7,737 nt of DNA from Bacteroidetes bacterium GWA2_30_7. Its GTDB lineage: Bacteria; Bacteroidota; Bacteroidia; Bacteroidales; GWF2-33-38. Of the stretch, positions 1 to 7,134 are shown piece by piece (within the stretch, counting starts at the first letter, position 1; each line of letters begins with the position of its first letter). Under the pieces are notes generated by a model. That model did no database searches. It had not been told where the DNA came from and worked only from the letters and a program-made list of their open reading frames with translations. The position numbers and the translations under genes were made by a program. The stretch covers positions 29,303 through 37,039 of the forward strand of contig MENC01000267.1 in assembly GCA_001768155.1 (NCBI GenBank). Direction: 5' to 3'.

Positions 1-1
1 C

Positions 2-1462
2 GAAAACATCGGAGCTCAAATGGTAAAAGACGTTGCATCTAAAACCGGTGATGATGCCGGTGATGGCACAACTACAGCTACAGTTTTAGCACAATCTATT
101 ATTCAGGTTGGTTTAAAAAATGTTACTGCCGGTGCAAATCCAATGGATTTAAAACGCGGTATTGATAAAGCAGTTACAGCAGTTGTAGCAAGTCTTAAAA
201 AACAAAGTAAGAAAATAAGCGAAGACAGCAATCAAATTCAGCAAGTTGCATCAATTTCGGCAAACAACGATGAAACTATCGGAAAACTAATTGCCGAAGC
301 AATGCAAAAAGTTAAAAAAGAAGGCGTTATTACTGTTGAAGAAGCAAAAGGAACTGAAACAACTGTAGAAGTTGTAGAAGGTATGCAATTCGACAGAGGT
401 TATATTTCGCCTTATTTTATTACAGATGCCGAAAAAATGAATGTTGTTTTAGAAAATCCTTACATTTTAATTTACGATAAGAAATTATCGAATATGAAGG
501 ATTTACTTCCAACACTTGAGCCGGTTGCTCAATCTGGTTCGCCAATGTTAATTATCTCTGAAGATGTTGAAGGCGAAGCATTAGCAACTTTGGTAGTAAA
601 TAAAATGCGTGGAACAATTAAAATAGCTGCTATCAAAGCTCCGGGATTTGGCGATAGACGTAAAGCAATGCTCGAAGATATTGCAATTCTTACAAATGGA
701 ACAGTTATTTCTGATGAAAAAGGAATGAAGTTAGAAAATGCAGATATTACAATGCTTGGAAGAGCAGAAAAAGTTGTTATTGATAAAGAAAATACAACCA
801 TAGTTAATGGCTCAGGTGATAAAAATCTTATACAAGCCAGAGTTTCAGAAATTAAAAAAGAAATAGAAGTTTCAACATCTGATTATGATAAAGAAAAACT
901 ACAGGAGCGTCTTGCTAAATTAGCTGGCGGTGTGGCTGTTCTTTATATCGGTGCTGCTACCGAAGTTGAAATGAAGGAAAAGAAAGACAGAGTTGACGAT
1001 GCATTAAGTGCAACACGAGCTGCTGTTGAAGAAGGAATTATCGCCGGCGGCGGAGTTGCTTATGTTAGAGCAATTACCGACTTAGAAAACTTAAAAGGCT
1101 CAAACGCTGATGAAACTACCGGAATTGAAATAATTAAAAGGGCATTAGAAGAACCACTTCGTCAGATTGCTATAAATGCAGGTGCTGATGGTGCTGTTGT
1201 TGCTCAAAAAGTTAAAGAAGGAACAGATGATTTTGGATTTAATGCAAGAACTGAAGTTTATGAAAATCTATTTAAAGCAGGCGTTATCGACCCAACAAAA
1301 GTTGCAAGAGTAGCGTTAGAAAATGCTGCATCAATTGCAGGAATGTTTTTAACTACCGAATGTGTTTTAGCAGACGAAAAAGAAGAAGCATCTGCAATGC
1401 CTCCAATGAACCCGGGAATGGGCGGAATGGGTGGTATGGGTGGCATGGGCGGAATGATGTAA
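2..1462 (+). CDS. groEL: 60 kDa chaperonin GroEL, 5' end cut by the window edge
   Basis: GroEL is the large subunit of the cytoplasmic ATP-driven folding chamber, acting with GroES. The reading frame is open from base 2, before the first ATG at base 20. That ATG is an internal methionine matching Met73 of E. coli GroEL, so about 66 N-terminal residues lie outside the window and 486 are present. The ATP-site AGDGTTT motif (the Asp87 equivalent) lies just inside. The apical-domain segment APGFGDRR, the EMKEKKDRVDDAL segment (Asp398 equivalent), the AGGGVAY glycine-rich loop and the FLTTEC segment all follow in the expected order. The protein ends in a GGM-repeat tail, normal for GroEL. Stretches such as GGVAVLYIGAATEVEMKEK and NADETTGI closely resemble Bacteroidales GroEL as I remember it. 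The frame is intact. groES normally lies upstream and is not visible. A strong terminator follows 20 bp after the stop. Confidence 0.98.
   Translation, partial: ENIGAQMVKDVASKTGDDAGDGTTTATVLAQSIIQVGLKNVTAGANPMDLKRGIDKAVTAVVASLKKQSKKISEDSNQIQQVASISANNDETIGKLIAEAMQKVKKEGVITVEEAKGTETTVEVVEGMQFDRGYISPYFITDAEKMNVVLENPYILIYDKKLSNMKDLLPTLEPVAQSGSPMLIISEDVEGEALATLVVNKMRGTIKIAAIKAPGFGDRRKAMLEDIAILTNGTVISDEKGMKLENADITMLGRAEKVVIDKENTTIVNGSGDKNLIQARVSEIKKEIEVSTSDYDKEKLQERLAKLAGGVAVLYIGAATEVEMKEKKDRVDDALSATRAAVEEGIIAGGGVAYVRAITDLENLKGSNADETTGIEIIKRALEEPLRQIAINAGADGAVVAQKVKEGTDDFGFNARTEVYENLFKAGVIDPTKVARVALENAASIAGMFLTTECVLADEKEEASAMPPMNPGMGGMGGMGGMGGMM
1421..1456 (+). repeat. GGM codon repeat encoding the GroEL C-terminal tail
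   Basis: Four consecutive Gly-Gly-Met codon triplets are followed by a final Met and the stop. The synonymous glycine codons vary (ggc, gga, ggt), so the repeat is clearer in protein than in DNA. This flexible tail projects into the folding chamber in GroEL and is typical of the family. Confidence 0.9.
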
Positions 1463-1482
1463 TAATCATCTAATTAATTATA

Positions 1483-1512
1483 AAAAAGCCGTTTTTAATG
1501 AACGGCTTTTTA
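1483..1512. terminator. Bidirectional rho-independent terminator between convergent genes
   Basis: A perfect stem with AGCCGTT (1487-1493) and AACGGCT (1501-1507) arms is extended by four A:T pairs (1483-1486 with 1508-1511), around a 7-nt loop. A T run follows the stem on the plus strand. On the minus strand the complement of the A run supplies six T residues. It lies 20 bp after the groEL stop and 57 bp beyond the stop of the convergent S41 peptidase gene, so it can end both transcripts. Confidence 0.9.
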
Positions 1513-1568
1513 TTCCCAAAATTTTTTCTGTAGCCACTTTTGCCAAACCCATGTTACAAACCGTTTTT

Positions 1569-3788
1569 CTATTGTCCATTTATTACTTGTATTGCTTTTT
1601 CAATCAATTCATCTTGTCCTTTTTTAATTGCTTGAATTGTCGGTTTAAGTTCAATGTCAGGAACAATACCTATTCTTTGTGTTTCTTTTCCATCAGGATA
1701 ATAAACCCCAATACCGCTAATCATTGTTCTTATGTCACCAGGCAAGTATAATTGCGATACATTTCCATCTGCCCCTGCTGTTGTCGAACCTATTACAGTT
1801 GTGTTAGGATTAACTCTATAAGCCATAGCGTGAAACTCTGCTGAACTTTGCGAAATCTCATTTATCAAAATAACGACTTTCCCTTTATAATAATCTTTAT
1901 TTTGCCTTCCAACGCTTAATGATTTTGTATAGGTAAAAAGTCCAGGATTTTCTATTTGACCTACAGTGAATTTAACAAATGTCTTACTTTCAGGCATTAA
2001 ATATCTACTCAAATCATAAATTGGAAAATCAGAGGGATAATTCCGAATGTCTATAATAAGCCCCTTTGTATTTTCTAATTCTTTCCAAATCTGAGGCAAA
2101 TAATCCCTTTTAAGTGAGCCATTGTTTATATATGCAATGTTATTGTTTATATATTTAAAACAGGTATCAGAAACTTGATATTTTTTTAAGATTTTGATTT
2201 CCTGCATAGAAAATGTTTTTAATGTTCTAATTTCCTTTAAATCATTTCTAACAAATTCGATGTTAATTATTGTATCATTTGTTCTTAAAAGGTTAGGAGC
2301 AATATCTCTTAATTGAGTTGTAAAATTTGATGCAGGTGTATATTTTAGTCTATCCTTTATAATTTCTTCAATTTGCCGATTATTAATTGATGTTATTTCA
2401 TCGCCAATTTCTAATCCAGTTTCAATTCCCAGCTTTTTATCATGATAACTTGTAACCACTGCTTTGTTTTCAATAAAAGTAAGTTCGATAGGAGCATTAT
2501 TTAGACCTAAATAACTATTTAATGCTTGGTTGCTGCCCCATATATTTGCATGAGTGTCGTGAACCTTACCAATAAGTTCTAAAACCGTAAGTGTATATTC
2601 AGTTTCATTATTTGCATTAATAATTTTCGGAATAAATTCTTCTAATACATTTTTCCAATCTTCCTCAATTAGGTTTTTATAAGGGAAATAGTATTGAATT
2701 ATATTCCAATATCTATATAAAGCCAAAAGGCGAAATCCCGAATCTGGATATTTCATTGAGGAGTAAGAATTCTCATTTTTAAAATCAGGATTACCGACAC
2801 CTGGATGCAATCCTATATAATAATTCTCTTTTGATCTTTTTGCATTTTTAACTTTCAAAAGTATAGTGATAAGCTCATCAGAATAGGAAGAATTTTTAAT
2901 CCAATCTAAATCAGGTTCCAATTTTATTTCTTGTGATATTGCTTTAGGTTTTTTACCTGCTGCAAACTTTCCAAAACTGTCAATCCATTTAACTAAAATT
3001 TCGTCACGATTAATTTTATTTTCTGAATTTAGTACTTTCGGTAAAATCCTAAAAAGTTCATAGTCCCAGTTGTATTCACCTTTGGCAATATTTGGGTGAT
3101 AGTATTTCAAAAAACCCCAAATTAATCCAAGTGTTTTTAGATTTTCAATTTGACTTTTATCAATTGAAATACTTGTAATTTGAGAGCCGGTATCAAATTC
3201 TTTATCTTTTTCGGCATTGAATACTTTTCTTTCGATAGGTTTTAGGTCTTTAATTTCCTTTCCATCAATAGTAATGTTTAAATCATCTAACCACATTCTA
3301 CCTTTTCCAACTAATAATCCCCCTATAACAATTTGTTCTGTTTTTTTAGGATTCATTTTTAGGGTTATCTCATATTTTGTCCAATTATTTGTGCCTTTGA
3401 CTCCATTTTTTTTCATATTGTCAAAAGCAATAGAAGGGTCAATTCTCATCCATAGTCCAGCATATCCATCTGTTACGTTTTCAGTCTTAATATAACCCGA
3501 AAGAGTTATTTTCTTCCCTGCATAATTGTCTGGAATTGTAAATGCCCAGGCTTTATAATCTGAATTTCCGTCTTTGTATTCAATAGAAGCAGAATATTTT
3601 CCACTTTTTACATTAGTTGTGTCCAAAGAAAGTTTATAATTCGATCCACCGAAATAATTCCAACCTGTTGGGCTTCCTTTTTCGGTAATTTCAAAATCAA
3701 AATTATATTTTGGGGTTATTTCATTTGTCTGGCAGTAGGTTGTTATTGAAATAAATAATATTAATAATGTAAAAAATGTTTTTTTCAT
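1569..3788 (-). CDS. Secreted S41-family serine peptidase, tricorn/IRBP-like, with N-terminal jelly-roll domain
   Basis: This is a 739-residue exported peptidase of the C-terminal-processing (S41) superfamily. Residues 1-19 form a signal peptide (MKK, hydrophobic core, then TTYC before Gln). Residues of about 25-180 look like a galactose-binding-type jelly-roll ending in RMWLDDLNI. A helical region follows (about 218-275), then a conserved HDTHANI segment with His413, a PDZ-like region (about 430-525, with LEIGDEITSIN) and the S41 core (about 547-735). In the core, GLIIDIRNYPSD and NEISQSSAEF are visible; by alignment to CtpA the nucleophile should be Ser648. The position of the CtpA catalytic lysine is occupied by the TTAGADGN segment, so a Ser-His tricorn-type mechanism is more likely than Ser-Lys. 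I chose the ATG at 3788, not the one at 3851, because it starts the signal peptide and a candidate -7 box overlaps the earlier ATG. Substrate unknown; location probably periplasm or outside. Confidence 0.88.
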   Translation of the reverse strand: MKKTFFTLLILFISITTYCQTNEITPKYNFDFEITEKGSPTGWNYFGGSNYKLSLDTTNVKSGKYSASIEYKDGNSDYKAWAFTIPDNYAGKKITLSGYIKTENVTDGYAGLWMRIDPSIAFDNMKKNGVKGTNNWTKYEITLKMNPKKTEQIVIGGLLVGKGRMWLDDLNITIDGKEIKDLKPIERKVFNAEKDKEFDTGSQITSISIDKSQIENLKTLGLIWGFLKYYHPNIAKGEYNWDYELFRILPKVLNSENKINRDEILVKWIDSFGKFAAGKKPKAISQEIKLEPDLDWIKNSSYSDELITILLKVKNAKRSKENYYIGLHPGVGNPDFKNENSYSSMKYPDSGFRLLALYRYWNIIQYYFPYKNLIEEDWKNVLEEFIPKIINANNETEYTLTVLELIGKVHDTHANIWGSNQALNSYLGLNNAPIELTFIENKAVVTSYHDKKLGIETGLEIGDEITSINNRQIEEIIKDRLKYTPASNFTTQLRDIAPNLLRTNDTIINIEFVRNDLKEIRTLKTFSMQEIKILKKYQVSDTCFKYINNNIAYINNGSLKRDYLPQIWKELENTKGLIIDIRNYPSDFPIYDLSRYLMPESKTFVKFTVGQIENPGLFTYTKSLSVGRQNKDYYKGKVVILINEISQSSAEFHAMAYRVNPNTTVIGSTTAGADGNVSQLYLPGDIRTMISGIGVYYPDGKETQRIGIVPDIELKPTIQAIKKGQDELIEKAIQVINGQ

Positions 3789-3848
3789 TGATTGAATAGT
3801 TTTTAAAATTGCTCTTAAAATTATAGCGTTTAAATAATTCTTTGCGAA

Positions 3849-3856
3849 CAAAAATA
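3849..3856 (-). promoter_or_regulatory. Candidate Bacteroidota -7 box for the S41 peptidase gene
   Basis: Read on the minus strand the sequence is TATTTTTG, an exact match to the Bacteroidota -7 consensus TAnnTTTG. It lies about 60 bp before the ATG at 3788, which would give a leader of roughly 50-55 nt. I see no convincing -33 TTTG partner at the usual spacing, and the local AT richness makes chance matches likely. Confidence 0.4.
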
Positions 3857-3900
3857 AATAAAAAGCTGTAATCTAACTTAATAAGTTGAAAATAGATTTA

Positions 3901-3967
3901 AAGGAAGACCGAAGAAGCATTTCAAATGCTTATAATATGTGGTCGGGATTGCAAATCCTGACCAGCG
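3901..3967. repeat. REP-like element made of two adjacent palindromes
   Basis: The first palindrome has perfect 8-bp arms, AAGCATTT (3915-3922) and AAATGCTT (3924-3931), around one base. The second (3941-3963) pairs GGTCGGGATT with AATCCTGACC around a 3-base centre, with one G:T pair. GACC at 3907-3910 can also pair with GGTC at 3941-3944. The element is locally GC-rich inside very AT-rich DNA and sits in the 248-bp gap between the two protease genes. Paired palindromes in gaps are typical of REP/BIME-type dispersed repeats mobilised by RAYT transposases, and may stabilise the 3' end of the upstream transcript. No transposase and no second copy is in the window. Confidence 0.6.
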
Positions 3968-4036
3968 GGGGTTTAATGGTTTGTACATGGTGTGTATCCT
4001 GAAAGATAAAACATTATACGTTTATACATAACAACT

Positions 4037-5578
4037 TTAATTGAAGATATATCCAAATTTTGCAGCTTCTTCAAAAGATTTGAAGTAACCAATTTCTTCA
4101 CGTTTTTCAATAAACATTTTTGCTTTTGACATATCCATTTCCCAAAACGAGGCGATTTCATTCTCAGAAGCAGTATTTATATTAATATAAAGAGACATTT
4201 TGTTTTCCTTGTTCCATAAAGTAGTTCTAATCTGAACTTTACTATTCTCTATCCACAATTCCGGACCAATATTTTTTTCTAAAGAATTTATATCTGAAAG
4301 AAGCTGTTCTTTTATTTCGATAAATGTTTTTACATACAAACTGCTGTATAATTTATATTGTTGATAGTCACCAATGCTTCCATACCATGACATTTTTTCA
4401 TAAATCTTACTCAGAGAATTATTTATGGTTTTACCAATTGTAATTGACACGAAAAGTTTAATTATTTCGGCTTTATCCTCGGGAAAAGAACTGCACCATT
4501 CTTTAATAAATTCAATCATTATCTGATGTTTATCAAAATCTATTTTTTTAATCTTATTCCAAATCCAAAAGTTTTTAAGCATAACATTTTCAAAAGGTGT
4601 GAAAATATCTTTAGGTGATATACCTTCAGGAATTGGTGAATAAAGAAAGTGATTATAAAATTCATTTTTCTGATAAGTATTTTGTAAAATCTTATTTGAA
4701 TTAATTCTATAAAAAATAGTTGCTAATACTCCTTCACATGCAAGCATCTGTTGAGCATTCTTTATTTTTGTGTAATCAAATATTGCAGATGTATGCTCCA
4801 ATAAAATAATTTCTTCGATTGTCAGGGTATCTATGCTGACATTTGACGGCAATAACTTTTTAAAGATATATCTGTTATTTAAAATTGCATTTATACGGAG
4901 TTCCTTATCAACATTTGAATGCCACAATTTGTTATTTCTATCGAAATCAAATATGCTGTAAAAACCTAACTGATACAAAGGAATATTATCAAAAGCAAGT
5001 CGTTGAAAGTGTATTCCCCAACCTTCAGTAAATGCTTTGTAATAATCCGTTACTCCCATACTAACATGCTGTTTATGCGACTTGTAATCGGGAAAGCTAT
5101 CCCAAATATTATTCATCATCACATGTCCGAGTTCATGCGAATATATATCAATTGCACCATCTTCAAATTTATCTTCCCACACAACCAAATCAACATAATT
5201 GAGGTTTGGATATTCTACAACTTTGTTTTCATTCAGTATCGCTAACCCATGTCTGGGAAATCCTCCTTCATTTTTTGAAATGTACAATACATTTGGTCCA
5301 TCAGTATTTGCAGATAAATTTCTACTACATTGATTTAATCTAATTACCGACTGATGAAACGGAAGATTCAACTCATTGAATATTTTTTGAGCAAAAGAGT
5401 TATTTTTTTCCAGTTCTATTCCAGAAAGAAATTCAGAATTAATACTGTCTTTTGAAACTACAAGGATGATTCGTTTAGCAGTGTCGGGGAAAATAAGATA
5501 GTCAAATTTATTTTGTGCAAAAACACTACTTGCATAAATAATAATTGTTATTGCTAGTATTAGCTTTGTCTTTTTCAT
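4037..5578 (-). CDS. Secreted HExxH zinc metalloprotease with degenerate C-terminal helix-hairpin-helix
   Basis: This 513-residue protein starts with a clear signal peptide (MKK, hydrophobic stretch, VFA before Gln at about residue 21), which fixes the start at 5578. A zinc-protease motif SHELGH lies at 147-152, with His148 and His152 as metal ligands and Glu149 as catalytic base. AFTEGWGIHFQ follows, and its Glu185, 33 residues after His152, is the best candidate for the third ligand, giving a gluzincin-like arrangement. The middle (about 190-455) is probably helical and I do not recognise it. Residues of about 464-511 match the ComEA-type helix-hairpin-helix family (ININTASENEIA, then AKMFIEKREEIGYFKSFEEA). 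The usual hairpin GIG is replaced by MDM, so DNA binding is doubtful. No type IX secretion tail is evident. The substrate and peptidase family are unknown. The gene is probably its own transcription unit. Confidence 0.8.
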   Translation of the reverse strand: MKKTKLILAITIIIYASSVFAQNKFDYLIFPDTAKRIILVVSKDSINSEFLSGIELEKNNSFAQKIFNELNLPFHQSVIRLNQCSRNLSANTDGPNVLYISKNEGGFPRHGLAILNENKVVEYPNLNYVDLVVWEDKFEDGAIDIYSHELGHVMMNNIWDSFPDYKSHKQHVSMGVTDYYKAFTEGWGIHFQRLAFDNIPLYQLGFYSIFDFDRNNKLWHSNVDKELRINAILNNRYIFKKLLPSNVSIDTLTIEEIILLEHTSAIFDYTKIKNAQQMLACEGVLATIFYRINSNKILQNTYQKNEFYNHFLYSPIPEGISPKDIFTPFENVMLKNFWIWNKIKKIDFDKHQIMIEFIKEWCSSFPEDKAEIIKLFVSITIGKTINNSLSKIYEKMSWYGSIGDYQQYKLYSSLYVKTFIEIKEQLLSDINSLEKNIGPELWIENSKVQIRTTLWNKENKMSLYININTASENEIASFWEMDMSKAKMFIEKREEIGYFKSFEEAAKFGYIFN

Positions 5579-5865
5579 ATCGCTTTATTTTAATATGGAA
5601 AATTAATCATTTGGTAGTAATCAGTCTTTGTAGGGTTGTTGGTAAAGGTTGAATGTTGGATTTAGTGGGTATTTTCTTGCAGTTATTGTCAAACCGCTAT
5701 AATGCCTGATATTTGTTATTCGTGTCATGTTGCCCATAACAGCCCGCTAAATTTTAACCGTGTGTTACCAGCTGTCTTTTTTGATTTCTTTTGTCAATTT
5801 ATATTAAATTTCAAGAAGATATCCAATGTTTATAATTTTCCCCTACAAATCTTAAAAGTTTGATT
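5579..5865. other. Intergenic spacer between the nuclease and metalloprotease genes
   Basis: This 287-bp AT-rich gap holds no credible gene. I found no TAnnTTTG box facing the metalloprotease gene, so its promoter is unplaced. The part from about 5690 to 5780 is locally richer in G and C. It contains an ACAGC (5739-5743) / GCTGT (5771-5775) inverted repeat, the octamer CATAACAG (5735-5742) and GTGTGTTA (5760-5767). The last two octamers recur, the first inverted and the second direct, beyond the other end of the nuclease gene. This may be a recombination-site-like cassette junction. Confidence 0.4.
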
Positions 5866-6831
5866 TCAAATTAATGACGAATTGTCCCATGTTTTGGATA
5901 GCCATAAACCACCATCAGACCTTACTTTATAACATTTTAACCATTCTTTAATTTCGTGACCATCTTTAATCTGTAGATTAAGCTCACTCAATTCTGCTTT
6001 TCTTTTAATAACATTACTTGTAAAAGAACTTGTAGTAACTAGAAATGCATGATCAACTTTAGCTCTCACAGCCGCGCCAATAACTCCATTAACGATTTCC
6101 ATTCCAATTCTTTTCTTAGATGAATACCTTTTGCATTCAATTAAATATTTTGTTTCGATACCGAATTCGTCATTTCGAATTGCAATTACATCTGCACTTT
6201 TGTTTTGGTTTCTTCCTGTAAGTTCAACTTTATATCCCTTACTTGCAAACACCTCTGCAGTAATTTTTTCGAATGCGTCCCATGAAATTTGATCAAGTTT
6301 ATGAGTATTATTTTTAAGCCAAAGCATGAATTCCTGATCAATATCGTGTAATGAGCTAACAAGACCTTTAGAAATTGACACAACACGATCTTTACAATAA
6401 AACCAATGACGTAACAAGCTATCTATTATTTCATTGTAGCTTGACCCTATTCGTTTGTGTTCGTAATATACTTCTTGAATTCCCAATAAAAAGTCATTAA
6501 AACTTGGTGCTTCTTTCAGCAGTGACAAAAATTCTGGATTTAATATTAATTCTTCGATAAAGGGTTCAGAGAATCCATAACAAATAAATGCACCTTCGAT
6601 TTCCCTTTGTATATTTTCGTTGTCATAACAAAGATGGATATCAATTATTTTCCTAGTGTATACATTCCAAGATTTATCAATTTTTTTCTTGAAATATTCT
6701 GGAGATTTTGATGGTGCCAAAAATTCTCGCCAAAGTAATCTAAACCAGCATTCATCTATTATTTGATATAATTTTTGAAGGTGAGGCCTTGAATCTGATT
6801 CAGGTAATTCTAATGTTTCGAAAACTGTCAT
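5866..6831 (-). CDS. Mrr-like restriction endonuclease with an unrecognised helical N-terminal domain
   Basis: This is a 321-residue protein whose C-terminal part (about 180-298) matches the Mrr_cat branch of PD-(D/E)xK nucleases. SWDAFEKITAEVFASKGYKVELTG carries the early Glu188, SADVIAI carries Asp214, and IECKRY carries the Glu232/Lys234 pair. The late VDHAFLVTTSSFT and LQIKDGHEIKEWL segments are also typical of Mrr. All expected catalytic residues are present, so the nuclease is probably active. Mrr-family proteins cleave modified or foreign DNA (type IV restriction). Residues 1-180 look helical and I cannot name them; they could hold target recognition or a partner-binding surface. About 23 residues follow the nuclease fold. 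No methylase or helicase is adjacent, so it is standalone here. The gene is in a segment with its own promoter and with shared repeats at both ends, consistent with acquisition as a mobile unit. Its DNA target cannot be read from the sequence. Confidence 0.85.
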   Translation of the reverse strand: MTVFETLELPESDSRPHLQKLYQIIDECWFRLLWREFLAPSKSPEYFKKKIDKSWNVYTRKIIDIHLCYDNENIQREIEGAFICYGFSEPFIEELILNPEFLSLLKEAPSFNDFLLGIQEVYYEHKRIGSSYNEIIDSLLRHWFYCKDRVVSISKGLVSSLHDIDQEFMLWLKNNTHKLDQISWDAFEKITAEVFASKGYKVELTGRNQNKSADVIAIRNDEFGIETKYLIECKRYSSKKRIGMEIVNGVIGAAVRAKVDHAFLVTTSSFTSNVIKRKAELSELNLQIKDGHEIKEWLKCYKVRSDGGLWLSKTWDNSSLI

Positions 6832-6843
6832 ATTAGTCTATGT

Positions 6844-6861
6844 ACTATAAACAAATATAGT
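6844..6861 (-). promoter_or_regulatory. -7 promoter box overlapped by an inverted repeat before the Mrr-like gene
   Basis: On the minus strand TATATTTG (6859-6852) matches the Bacteroidota -7 consensus TAnnTTTG exactly and ends 20 bp before the ATG at 6831, leaving a leader of roughly 15 nt. A clear -33 TTTG is not seen. The box lies inside a perfect 6-bp inverted repeat, ACTATA (6844-6849) and TATAGT (6856-6861), which could be an operator for a repressor. AT richness makes both matches possible by chance. Confidence 0.45.
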
Positions 6862-7134
6862 GTCAATTTTTATTCTGTTGTTTTTTCACTGTCTGCCCGC
6901 ACAAAAGTAAATTAAATGCACAAACTTTCAAATTTGCTCGTCCCACGCCATTTCTTTTAAGCCCCTGTTATGCACTGGCGGTTCTTGTCATTCATATCAC
7001 AAAGATATTATTATTTTATATTTCACTGTCAACTGTCAATGAGTTTTTTGTCGGTGTGTTAACGTATTTTATGTTGTGTGTCCCGTGTATGTGGTTGTTC
7101 GCCAAGTGGCCGACATGATTTTGATATACTGTTT
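6862..7134. other. Spacer upstream of the nuclease gene with cassette-junction-like sequence
   Basis: No credible gene lies in this gap. From about 6890 to 7115 the sequence is richer in short GC blocks than its surroundings. It includes CTGTTATG (6965-6972), the inverse of CATAACAG on the far side of the nuclease gene. It also has GTGTGTTA (7054-7061), a direct copy of the octamer at 5760-5767, and a tandem pair of CTGTCAA (7026-7039). GCCA-AG-TGGC (7101-7110) is a short inverted repeat 25 bp after the stop of the jelly-roll gene, too small to call a terminator. Confidence 0.4.

Noticed and set aside
529..801. Minus-strand frames inside groEL (also 1258-1446)
   Set aside because: They are reverse shadows of the highly conserved groEL frame; the proline-rich one is just the complement of the GGM repeat.
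3973..4161. Small minus-strand frame of 62 codons overlapping the metalloprotease 3' end
   Set aside because: Most of it overlaps the metalloprotease in another frame, and it has no start context or recognisable motif.
5730..5780. A formal integron attC site beside the nuclease gene
   Set aside because: The GTTRRRY/RYYYAAC core boxes are not matched and no integrase is present. Only short shared octamers support a junction, so it is kept as a hypothesis.
5739..5782. Plus-strand terminator from ACAGC/GCTGT followed by a T run
   Set aside because: The stem is only 5 bp around a 27-nt loop, and no plus-strand gene ends nearby.
5858..5870. TTTGA-TT-TCAAA hairpin at the stop codon of the nuclease gene as a terminator
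   Set aside because: It has a 5-bp AT-rich stem with a 2-nt loop and no T run in the minus-strand direction.
7026..7039. Tandem CTGTCAA pair as a possible operator or short repeat array
   Set aside because: There are only two 7-bp units with no further copies, which is too little to call.
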